Shown: in pieces, positions 21,985 through 32,500 of the stretch
How the letters are laid out: every line of letters begins with the position of its first letter
Position numbering within the stretch: position 1 is the first letter of the stretch
Assembly (NCBI GenBank): GCA_023055425.1
Contig: JALGPY010000009.1
Coordinates: forward strand, 35,693,275-35,757,274
From: Linanthus parryae
Taxonomy: Eukaryota; Streptophyta; Magnoliopsida; Ericales; Polemoniaceae
Direction: 5' to 3'
Length of the DNA: 64,000 nucleotides
Translations under genes and position numbers: made by a program
Notes under the pieces: model-generated
What the model was told of the DNA's origin: nothing
The model's database searches: none
Seen by the model: only the letters and a program-made list of their open reading frames with translations

Positions 21985-23412
21985 TGTTGGAATAGATGCC
22001 CTAGAGGCAATCTAGTTTAGTATGAATTTGTATATGGCTAGAAAATTCATTTATTATTTATTGGATATTTAATATAATGAAGTCCTTAGATTTACAATCG
22101 TGTTGTTTATCTTAAATATCCCTAGTCAAGTATAATGATTAATGGGACAATCATCTATAGACTAGTATGGGGTTGGATTGATATGAAGATATCACGATCC
22201 AACACATAGGTGTGCATTACGGAATGTTGCACTGGATTGACCCATCACCGAGAAGGCTACATACATGTTATGTTGAGTCACAAGTGCTTCTCGGGTACAA
22301 TGGTATTGTCATCCTTAGACTTGAAGTCACTAGATATTCTAGTTGTGGATCATTGTGATCTTGGTAGCGTTAAACGCTACACCGTGACTGGGTAGTTATA
22401 AAGGCGTGTACTGGATACAATGAGAAGCAAGCTTAGAGATCGTAGTGGACGTAGAGAGGATTTGCCCCTCCCACATAACGGGAGCAAATATCCTAGGCCA
22501 CTCGAAGGATAGTGCTTATAGAATGTCTGGCCAGACTCAAATAAATCAATATGGGATATTGATGTTATTTGCACGAATAAGGCTATTCCATGGATCGAGA
22601 AACTATGGATTGGATATACGAGTGTGACTTGTATGTCTCGTGTCCAATCCGGATATGGAGGCAAAGGGATGAGACAATTACTTGTACAAGGTTGTCTAGA
22701 TGACTATTCTATTAGTTGGCTAGAATGGATGTTTTGCTAGAAACCGCTCCATATTAGCAAATAGTTGCTACCAACTAGATAGAACCTATGGGGTCACACG
22801 CTATATAGAGTTGTACTAGATTTGGAATAAATTAATTAGATTAATTAATTAGAAGGATCACTTTGCAAACCCTTGCAAACTTAGTAGGGACTAATTTGCA
22901 AGGAAGGGACTAAATTGAATTCTAGTAGGACTAGAATAAGTCCTTTAGGTAGTTAACAAGGAGTTGTTGGACTATATAAAGGACCCTCCTTCCTTCCTTC
23001 CTCATAACTTATGCTCTTTAGAGATCATAACAAGAGTGGGAGAGAACAAAGGAGAGAGAGAGCAAGCAACAAGGAGCCGACGCCGCCCCTTGCCGCCGCC
23101 CCCTCACCCCGTCGGCCAAAAGAAGGCCGAGCCTCTCTTTTGTCTCGTTTTGCGTGATTCCTTCACCCTCCTCTCATTCCGGGCTAGCACCAAGGAGTTA
23201 GGGAGATCTAGGAGCAACTCTAGGCGTGGATCAACTATAGAGAACGTGACACTATTCGTGTTTGAAGTCATCAAGGAGAACCCAAAGGTGTGTTTATGAT
23301 TTCTTACCTTCACTATCGTTATGCATCTAGACTTGTGATCCTTGGAGGGTTTTGCATGGTTATTTGTTTGATTATGCTTCCGTTTGCGCGATCCATGAAT
23401 CAAAACCCTACA
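21985..23412 (+). repeat. 3' LTR of the intact Copia
   Basis: Same length as the 5' LTR. By eye there are differences near 22185, 22429, 22575, 23259, 23323 and 23373. A purine-rich tract (CAAGTGGGAGA) lies just upstream and is the expected plus-strand primer. Confidence 0.95.
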
Positions 23413-26400
23413 CTTCCGTCACTTGATAATATGTCTCTCTCAAAAACCCTCCCGTTCCATGTACTATGCCGTTTTGAATTCCAATGCTGCACTGCCAAGG
23501 TTGCCGATCTCCTGAAATTAACGTCGCTCTCTTTGATTTCTTGCAAAGAGATCTTCAAAACTTTGATTTGTGTGATAAAAAAAAATCATTTTCTCTCTAT
23601 ATTTGACTGTGTAACATACTTGCAAGCATGTTTTCTGACTAGATCAATTATTTGTTTTAAAACCAGCTCCTTTACAGCACTTAGTCTCTGTGATTGTTAT
23701 CCTCCAATGATGCAGAATGCTGATTATGGGTTTTACATTTGACTTGTTGAGAGACATCAATTTACACTGAGCACTACTACATGTGCATTGGTCCTATTTC
23801 TGTCTTGAATGTTGAGCTTTGGGCTATTCTTGAAGACCTGCAGGAAGCTCATCTCAGAAGGTTCTCTAACCTGGGGGTGGAGTCTGATTCCCAACAAGCT
23901 CACTCCTTGATCAACAGTTGTGGCCCAACACTTCCCTTTTGCACCTGTGTTCTCACACTGTCTGATATGTGTCTTTTTGTCTACTACCTGAGAAGGACAT
24001 ATTGGTCCGGGTGCAAGGAAGTGCTTGTCTTCCCTGTTCTTCTGTACTTTCAAATGGAATACTTCATAGGTAAATGACCTCATTGTCTCATTAATGCTAA
24101 TATTATAATTGCATTGGTACTTGTCGCAACATATTTTCTCTTGAACAGCATTGTTCAAGTCTTGACGAGGCATTTACCTGGTCTATTTTCCTGAATTGTT
24201 AGAAGTCATACCTGGTTTGGTTGCACTGTGACAGCAATGTGATAAGCTTGCTTACAATTCTCATGTTTTTCTACAAAGTACAATTTTGTAGTGTCTGTTT
24301 AGCTTATGTGTCTCAGCGCTTGCTAGTTAAACTTAAAATATCCCCTTTAATCATTCAGTTAAGGAGCCAAATAACTTTACAGAGGTTCTAATATTTGTGT
24401 GTAACAATTGAATGTGTACTCCTAATTGTTTTTTCTTAATTAGTTTGGTATTGCTCGCACCTAAATCATCAGCTCAGTCTTACCATATTTTGATGGTTCT
24501 ATTGAGGTAGTATGCATGTGTTCTTACTTTTCTATTATCCCGAACGTTGGTGTTAATCTCTGTTTTGGCGTCTACCAAAGACAAAAGTAATAAACCCAAA
24601 TCCCACTGGCTCGCTTATTTCTAGTTAAATTATAACTTCCCTCAATTGGTTACGGTAAATTTATGTGTTTCCTCGGGGTAATTTCCTCTTAATAATATTT
24701 ACATGAATTGTTCTAGAATCGCTGATGCAATAAGCAGTCTACCATGACTGGTTAAATAATAACATATGGTATATCTTATACGCTCATGCATTAAATGTGG
24801 AACACGACACTTTTCTTCTAGAAGGAAGGATGCTTTGAGATTAAAGTAGTCCTAGGGTTTTTGGCAGAATCTTTGGCGCGTTAGTAAAATACCATTTGAT
24901 TTTGTGGCGGGATGTGTAGCGCCAAAACTTAAATGAACAATGTTTTTGGTGGGAATCTAAAGAGAATATTTCTGCAGAACTGAAATATAAATGCCCATCT
25001 CTTTATCAACTGAAGATGGTTTCAATCAATTTCTTTTCCATTTCCTCCAAAGTTCCGAATACGAAAAGACTGTTATCGTACCATTTGTAGATTGTCATTC
25101 ACAGTAGTTGATTTCCTTGTATTACTCTATTTCCAGTCAAATTGACAACAGAAACCTGGTACGCTTTAGTCTCTAAAAGTCTCTCCAGTAAATTTATGGG
25201 TTCAAAAGTTGTACGTTCCTGTATGAAACACTTATCTAGATTCTAGTTGTTTTAGGTCTTTGTTTGGGTCAAAGGCATCCCAGAGAGTAATATTCATTTC
25301 TTTTATTCCTCGGAAATAATTCATTTTGTTTCTTCTCCATATTGTCTGTCTTGCAAATGTGTGTATGAACTCCATTTGTATCCTTTTGTTACCCTTGTTT
25401 AGTTAACTAGTCCAAATCCCTTAACTGATTGTCCTTCAACAAATTATGTTTCTTCTTTGTTTGGCGTGAATTTTACAGTCAAGTGCTGAATAGTGGAGCT
25501 AACTGGTGTGTGTATTAATTCTTTATTGATATGATTGTCGCTGTTGTGAGATCTTGTACTAAATGTAGTTACCTAAGCCATCCTATACAGCAGTTTTGCT
25601 TAATCGCCATTTAGGTGAGAGGCGGTTCATCCAAAGCGCAGGTTCGTGTAGAACCGCTGGCCCGTTGTTTAATTAGGTAGACGATAATAGTAGTGGGAAA
25701 CAGAAATTGTCAAAGCCAGATAGAGGGACGGGAAAATTGGGGGAAACCGTGCTCATTTGTTCTTGTTTCGAGTTTCACCCTCGATTAGTCATTGCAATTG
25801 TGGTAATTGCTATCTTGATAGCTTGTACCTTCGTCTTTGTCTTCATTTCTTCTCCCAGTCAATGGGTTCTGGGTGGTGAGGCTCGAAGTGGCGAGCTCGA
25901 TCGATTGCGGGATTTAGCTAGGGTTTGTGCTTAATTGGGAAATTTCTCTTAAGAGGTATATTTTTTTTCCTTGCTGTCTTCTTCCTCTTTCATTGTTCTT
26001 GCTGCCGTATCTAACATTGTTGTTCCTGCTCCAGTCCATGGGTGGTGGGAGATAGATTTGAATGCCCAAAGGGTCGAGCTTAATCTATTGAGGGATTTAG
26101 CTTGGGTTTGTGCTTGATTGTTTTTTTTTTTTTCTTTCTTTCTCTCACTTACTGTGGTATTTTGCCTGTCAAAAGGTTGTGGGTGTTTGTTTGCACGAAG
26201 AAGGAGAACTTGTAGGATATGGTATTTTGCTGCTCCAAGTTCATGTTCCTGTTCTGTCTGGAGTTCAATTCTGATATTATCCTATTCAGTTACATGTCTT
26301 AGTTCTCAAAGTTATTAAAAGCTTGCTATCTGTGAGTTAGTTATCAAAGACTTTGGTTTCGGCTCTTCAAAACTTGGTAAAGAGTAATGAGAAAGATATC

Positions 26401-27078
26401 ACAATTTTTGAGATCTTGGAAAACTTTCTTCTCATCCTTGAGGTCGCTGGTGATCCATTCACTAAAATTATGGTTGATGTATGAAGAAATGCCCACAAAT
26501 CTCAGTGACTTCTTTCCAAACTTTCCTAGTCCAATCAAATTTCAAGCTTTTGGTATGTGTTCCTTTTACTCTCTTTGAAAAGTGAATCAGTTTCAACATG
26601 GCGAGCAGCAATTTAAAAGTGACGATTTTGTATATTTTTTCTATATGAAAAGCTTGATCAGGGTTAGATCATGAATTCGCACAGCATTGAATCCCTTAAC
26701 TTAGAGAAGACAGAAGTAATGGAAACTTTAAACCCTGATCTTGAAAGTATGGGCGCTTTTGGCTGAACTAGTTGGATCGATGATTTATCGTTCGAATCAC
26801 TATTCAATCTGAAAATGATTTCATTCCAGATAAGGTTAGTACTTAGTAGTGGGATTCAGATTCTGTCATAGGTGATTAACATCTGTGTAGTGATTTGTGA
26901 ATTGTAAGATTGGAAAATGTGCTTTCAACTAGTTAGGTTTCTCCATTGGAATTGGTAATGTTATTCACTCCTTTCCAATTTGTTAATTCTCTAAGGGTTG
27001 AAGTTGTTGATCATTTTGTTTCCCTTCAATTACAGATTTCATAAGGAAGTTGTGATTCTTATTTCAGGTCTCATACCA
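23413..27078 (+). other. Non-coding region with duplicated fragments before the F-box gene
   Basis: No complete gene. Four items are visible. The first is the right CTTCC duplication at 23413-23417. The second is an RNase H-like fragment near 23806-23930 (annotated separately). The third, about 23938-24120, matches 33956-34140 in scattered blocks, so this is an old local duplication. The fourth is a diverged direct repeat, 25860-25935 versus 26035-26120. Pyrimidine-rich stretches and AG sites before 27079 would allow 5' untranslated exons of the F-box gene. Confidence 0.5.
23806..23930 (+). pseudogene. LINE-type RNase H fragment
   Basis: Translation here contains VELWAILEDLQEA followed by NLGVESDSQQA. 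This is the pattern of the RVT_3 (RNase H-like) domain found at the end of plant LINE ORF2 proteins, where 'AELWAI' and 'ESDS' are the usual conserved words. About 40 codons are recognisable, with no RT nearby. Confidence 0.5.
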
Positions 27079-28017
27079 ATGGGTTCAGTGAAAGGTGAGA
27101 CGCAATCTGTGGAAATTGATGGAAAGGAATGTGAAGATAGGATCAGCGTTTTGCCTTTGAGTATAATTGGCCACATCCTCACATTGCTTTCGACAAAAGA
27201 AGCTGTGGCAACTACCGTGTTATCAACCAAATGGAGCCGCTTTTGGACCTTGATCACAGTTTTAGATTTGCAAGATGAGTCATTCAAATGTCCTGAAACT
27301 TCCAGACCACTTGCTGAGCAGCGCTTTATAAATTTTGTGTACCGAGCACTTGACAATGTGCCTTTTTTACACAAGATTCGGATCAGTTCCAATGGACGGA
27401 TTGATATTACACATGTTAATCCTTGGTTTGCTGCTGCCTTAAAGCCCAGTCTCCAAGAATTTGATCTCGATCTCCGCATGGGGCGTTCTTCTGAGTTTGT
27501 GATGCCTTGGAACCTCTTGTCAGATTCCAACCTAGTTGTGTTGAAACTTGCTTTCCAGTTTGTCATGGATGTACCTGCGTCTGTTTCTCTATCGACTGTC
27601 AAGACCCTTCATCTCATTGGGGTCCAAATGAAGCATGTGGACTCACTCAATCAACTCGTTTCTGGGTGCCCCATGCTTGAAGAATTGAGTTTGATGTCAT
27701 GCATTGAGAGACATTTTCGTTTTCTGAACATTTCATCTCGAGTGCTTAAGAAGTTGTGGCTGAGTCATTTGTGCTATGACAACTCAATTTATGTCGAGTC
27801 TATTGTGCTAGACACCCCGGCTCTTCGTCATCTTCATATCCATGATTATGATCCAGCTCAATTTTATTCATTGTATAACCTTGATCAAATTGCCAGTGCC
27901 CAAATATTTCTTCCAGACCTTAAGGGATGCTATAACAAGTTTGGTGGAAGGGGTATCAAATGTTCAGTCTCTTTGTTTAGAAGGTTATTTCCTGGAGGTA
28001 TGTCTACTTACATGTGA
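27079..28017 (+). CDS. F-box protein, FBD/LRR type (3' end uncertain)
   Basis: From ATG 27079 the frame encodes 312 residues. The F-box lies near residues 15-53, with the words DRISVLPLSIIGHIL, LSTKEAVATTVLSTKW and FWTL, which are typical of plant FBD-type F-box proteins. Leucine-rich repeat-like segments follow, including CPMLEELSLMSC. Family members bind SKP1 through the F-box and serve as substrate receptors of SCF ubiquitin ligases. The upstream AG at 27067-27068 could be a splice acceptor of a 5' UTR intron. A donor GTATGT at about 27998 suggests that real members continue into another exon. Homologous sequence does continue at 28125-28260 but in conflicting frames. The gene may be truncated or newly dying. 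The in-frame extension upstream to 26998 is unlikely. Confidence 0.65.
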   Translation: MGSVKGETQSVEIDGKECEDRISVLPLSIIGHILTLLSTKEAVATTVLSTKWSRFWTLITVLDLQDESFKCPETSRPLAEQRFINFVYRALDNVPFLHKIRISSNGRIDITHVNPWFAAALKPSLQEFDLDLRMGRSSEFVMPWNLLSDSNLVVLKLAFQFVMDVPASVSLSTVKTLHLIGVQMKHVDSLNQLVSGCPMLEELSLMSCIERHFRFLNISSRVLKKLWLSHLCYDNSIYVESIVLDTPALRHLHIHDYDPAQFYSLYNLDQIASAQIFLPDLKGCYNKFGGRGIKCSVSLFRRLFPGGMSTYM

Positions 28018-28119
28018 TCTATTTTATTTGATTCAACCTTAATTTACAATAGCTATGGTTTGCTCTCTCTGTCTTATATATTTCTGGACCTTGGTAAATA
28101 TTTTACTTGACATAGTGTT

Positions 28120-28525
28120 CTTTTAAAGGATATTGTATATCTCGACCCTCAGCCGGGAAGGTTTCCTAATTTGACTTCCTTGTTTATCCATCACCCCGTG
28201 TCGATTGGGTGGTACTGTACAAGTTGCTTGAAAGCTCTCCATGTCTTGAAACTCTTGTACTGGTAATTGTATTAAGAAATTCTTGTCGGTGGATTTTGTA
28301 GTTTCCATCAAGTGCAGTCCATTTTGACCTCTTTCTTTTCATTTTTATCTTATCATCAAGATCTACAATTTCATTGAAGAATGTAGAGAGCAGCAGAGGT
28401 TGGTTGATTATTGCAAGTGCTACGCAGAAGGTCTGGAGAAGATAATGATCAAAAGAACTGAGTTTATTGACATTCGCTTGATGAAGTGCGTGCTGACTGA
28501 TGAAGTAGATGTGTGATTGAGAAAT
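28120..28525 (+). pseudogene. Probable 3' exon remnants of the F-box gene
   Basis: Positions about 28128-28195 translate to PGRFPNLTSLFIHHP, and about 28200-28262 in a shifted frame to LLESSPCLETLVL. Both are typical of the region just before the FBD domain. The two pieces are offset by one base, and neither joins the upstream exon in phase through the obvious donor near 27998. A further possible coding piece lies at about 28380-28520. I read this as the decayed end of the gene, though an unrecognised splice pattern is possible. Confidence 0.45.
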
Positions 28526-28720
28526 GGCTTTGAACATTTGTTGTCTTTATTGACAACTTGATGTTGTTTGAAAGTGTTGTTTTAGAGCTTACCTTCATAT
28601 CATTCCTAGTTTCATATTTAAGCAGGAGCTTTGCTTTAATAAACAATTGTATTTGGACCCGAAATATTTTTATTTACAATCGTTTGTGGTTAAACTTAGC
28701 CCCATTTGGTTTGTGGGAAA

Positions 28721-28842
28721 TAATAGTTGTAGGACTACTTTGTAATTACTAGTTTTGGACTAATTTGTAATTAGTGTTGTAATTACTATTTAAATGGGTC
28801 GATAATGAATAAAATACTCACGGAAGATTTCTACCACTTTCA
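28721..28842 (+). repeat. 5' LTR (122 bp)
   Basis: It begins TAATAGTTGTAGGACTAC and ends CCACTTTCA. An ACTATTTAAATGGG promoter-like box lies near 28785, and AATGAATAAAAT further on may serve in polyadenylation. It is unusually short for a plant Copia. Confidence 0.8.
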
Positions 28843-28855
28843 TGGTATCAGAGCC
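28843..28855 (+). promoter_or_regulatory. Primer binding site (initiator Met tRNA)
   Basis: TGGTATCAGAGCC lies directly after the LTR and is the same primer site type as in the larger Copia. Confidence 0.9.
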
Positions 28856-29541
28856 ATAGCCGCTGCCCTCCCAAACCCTAGCCATAACCATTGCCGCCGC
28901 CGTCGCACGCCTACTGTGCACTGCCGCCGCCGTTCAAGTGCTTCGGTCCACTCCCGCTTCCTTCCGCGCTCCCTCTCGCTCTCCCCTTTCGCATCGCAAG
29001 TCGTCCTCCAACCCGCTGCCCACTGCAGCGGTATCTGATCGTCGAACCCCCTGGTCCGATCGCCTCTCCTCTGCTGCTGTTCCATCTCCACTTCAGGCCG
29101 TCATCTTCGCTTGGGTTGGTGAACTTCAACAACGCTTGAGCAGTCTTCTTCTCCGCTCCAATTGATTTGATTGTCGGTCCGATCGCCTCTTCTCTGCCGC
29201 TTCACCCAGCTTCTCTACACTTGTTTTGGGTCGTCTTCTTCAGTTTGGGTCGGTGATTTTCAGCAAGTGACTTCCTGAGTCAGTTTTGTATTAACTGATC
29301 AGCTTTGTTTTGGGTCAAACTTGTAGTGGCTCTTTTTTTGTCTTTTGTGGGCTCCATATCTGCTAGTGGGTTATAAAATCACGTGGGGCCATCAGCAAAT
29401 TGTTTCTTGTAATTCACAGCAAGCAGGTTGTGTGTTTTGCTGGAGTTGATTGCTTTTGGAGTTTTGTTAGGATTGATTGTTTTGTGGGTCCAATTAAGCC
29501 CACGGTTTACATATTTTTGTGCATTATTCAACCCTTTCGTC
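28856..29541 (+). other. Leader of the short-LTR Copia with internal duplication
   Basis: GC-rich at first, with many CCGCCGCC words, then mixed. The segment around 29050-29135 is repeated in diverged form at about 29168-29265 (shared words GGTCCGATCGCCTCT and TCTTC-TTGGGT). The overlapping short frames on both strands look like chance in GC-rich DNA. A Gag protein would normally start in this interval, but none is recognisable. Confidence 0.5.
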
Positions 29542-32500
29542 ATGGCTACTGGACACTACGGATCCTCGGCTCCATATGAGGAACACCGTAAACCTGTGTT
29601 ACAGGGTCGCCATAGTCAGGGTAACCGACGCCAAAATCTCAGGCAAGAGCGAGGTTGCGCTCAACAGCATACTACGCCACCGACCTCTACTCATGGCAGT
29701 TGGGTGTGGTGTCCCGCATCCTCATTCCCGGTTGTCCCACCATGCTCCTTTCCCGCCACGAAGGACTGGGCACAACCAAGACCCTCTCAGCCTACAACCA
29801 CGTCAGGTATTCTTAGTCCAGGACCTTCTCAGCGGGGCCTCACAGCCGCTTCTGCCTACCCGACTGCTACTGATTTGGGATCTCAGTTCTCTGGCATGAC
29901 ACTCAACGTTCCGGATCAGACTTGGTATCTTGATTCCGGCGCATCGGCTCATCTCACTTCGCAGTCAGGTATACTCTTCTCTCTCTCGTCATCTTGTCCT
30001 TTTCCTAACATACTTGTGGGAAACGGCTCTAGCATTCCAGTGAAAGGATCCGGCAATCACACCCTTACCACCAACTCCCTTTCCCTTCACCTTAGAAATG
30101 TCTTACTCACCCCAAACGTTATCAAAAACCTAGTTTCTGTTCGTCAATTCACCACTGACAACAATGTTTCGGTTGAGTTTGACCCTTATGGTTTTTCTGT
30201 TAAGGACCTACGTTCGGGAGCTCTTTTACAGAGGAGCAACAGTTCGGGTGATCTCTATCCTTTTCAGCCTGGCCCACCACAGTCGTCCGCTGTCTCGTTA
30301 GCTGCTCTTCCTGCTTCAATTTGGCACAACCGCCTCGGTCATCCTGGGCTTCCAGTTTTAGATTTGCTTCGTAGTAGTCAGTTCATAGCTTGTAGTAGGA
30401 ACAAACCAGACACTCTTTGTCATGCTTGTCAAATTAGTAAACATGTGCGTTTGCCTTTCTTAGCTTCTACTTCTTCCACTGTTAGTCCATTTGACATTGT
30501 TCACAGTGATTTATGGACATCTCCTGTTTTAAGCAAATCGCACTACAAATACTACCTACTACTCTTAGATGATTACACACATTTTCTCTGGGTTTTCCCA
30601 CTAAAACAGAAAAGCGAAGCAATATTGAAATTCAAACAATTCACTACGTTTTTCCAAATCCAATTTCAGCGACCCATCAAGAGTTTCCAATGTGACCTTG
30701 GTGGAGAATTTGATAATGGCTCCTTTCACTCCCACGCCATTGATCATGGACTAGTTTTTCGGTTTGCGTGTCCTCAGACGTCATCTCAAAATGGCAAAGC
30801 TGAACGCATGATTCGTAGAATTAATGACATTATGCGTGCTCTCCTCGCTCAGGCCTCTCTACCAGCCTCTTTCTGGGTTGAGTCTCTTCTCACTGCTGTC
30901 TATCTCCATAACATTCTTCCCACCAAAGTCCTTCGCAACGTTATCCCTACTGTTGCCCTCTATCATCGCTCACCCTCCTATGAGCATCTTCGCACGTTCG
31001 GATGCTTGTGTTACCCGAACCTCTCTGCCACCTCACCCCACAAGCTTGCACCCCGCTCTGTTCGATGTGTTTTTTTGGGCTACCCTCTTAACCATCGTGG
31101 GTACAGGTGTCTGGACTTGAGCACTGGTCGTGTTCACACTTCCCGTCATGTCACTTTTGATGAGACGGTGTTTCCTTTCTCCTCTCCTGGTTCAGTGTCT
31201 CCCTCTGTTCACAGGACGTCTGATCCCGATGACAGTCTTCCGTATCCCCTCTTCACTCATCGTGCTCTCCACCCTTTGGCTACCGCACCCTCACCCACAC
31301 CTCCCAGGGCACCTACACAGCTTACCCCGTCCCGGACCCTAGTGGAACCTTTTCCTCAGCACTACGTCCGTCGGTCTGTGTCCACTCGCCCTCCTCCTGT
31401 ACCATCTGTGCCTGTGTTACCTGACCCTCCTGAGTCACCCACACCACGACCAGTGGCTACTTCTCCTCCTCCTACCTCTCCTCAGATGACTACCCGATCC
31501 ATGCATGGCATTGTCAAACCAGTCACCCGTCTCACTTTAGCTGTCCAGCCACCAGACCCCATCTCACCCCTTCCCAAATCCCCCATCCTCGCCTTGTCAG
31601 ATCCTCACTGGAAAGCGGCCATGGATGATGAGTTTGGAGCTATGGTTCGGAACCACACGTGGGATCTGGTTCCTCGCCCGGCAGGGGCTAATGTTCTGCG
31701 ATCTATGTGGCTCTTCCGCCACAAGTTTCGCGCTGATGGCAGTCTGCAGCGCTATAAGGCGCGATTGGTAGCCAATGGGAAGGCCCAGATGGTTGGGATC
31801 GATTGTGAGGAGACTTTCAGCTCGGTTGTCAAACCGACCACCATCCGTACAGTTCTCAGCATTGCCGTCACGCGCTCTTGGCCTATCCGTCAGCTGGATG
31901 TCAAGAACGCTTTTCTTCATGGTGATCTCTCTGAGACGGTATACATGCATCAGCCCCCTGGCTATCGCGACACACGCCATCCTGATTTTGTTTGCCGGTT
32001 ACGCAAATCTTTATATGGTCTGAAGGAGGCTCCCCGTGCTTGGTTTCAGAGATTTGCCACCGTCCTCACACAGACTATCGGTTTCTCTGGTTGCTCATGT
32101 GATGAGTCTCTCTTCGCCTACAGTCGTGGCTCGGACATCGTGTACCTCCTGCTATATGTGGATGATATCGTCATCACTGGGTCGTCTCCGCTTGTTTTGG
32201 ATCAGATTGTCTCCCAGCTCTCTGGAGAGTTTGCTATGACTGACCTCGGCCATCTGCATCATTTTCTGGGCATTGCTGTCACCCGTGATTCGTCTGGCTT
32301 GTTCCTGTCTCAGCATCAGTATGCCACCGACATTTTGCGTCGTGCCTCTATGTCGACCTGTAAGCCTACTGCCACCCCTGTCGAGGTCGGGAGTACGCTT
32401 ACAGCCACATCTGGACCACCGGTTGCTGATCCTACCTTATACCGCAGCCTTGCTGGGGCCCTGCAGTACCTCACATTCACTCGACCCGACATCCAGTTTG

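Larger units (their letters stand above)
14909..23412 (+). mobile_element. Intact young Ty1/Copia retrotransposon
   Basis: A complete 8504-bp element: 5' LTR 14909-16336, PBS 16338-16350, long leader, single gag-pol ORF 18020-21970, polypurine tract about 21974-21983, and 3' LTR 21985-23412. A perfect CTTCC duplication flanks it. The LTRs are both 1428 bp and I count six differences by eye. The uninterrupted polyprotein and near-identical LTRs point to a recent insertion that may still be mobile. The long LTR, PBS type and gag-pol layout would fit an Angela/Tork-like lineage, but I cannot prove the lineage. Confidence 0.95.
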
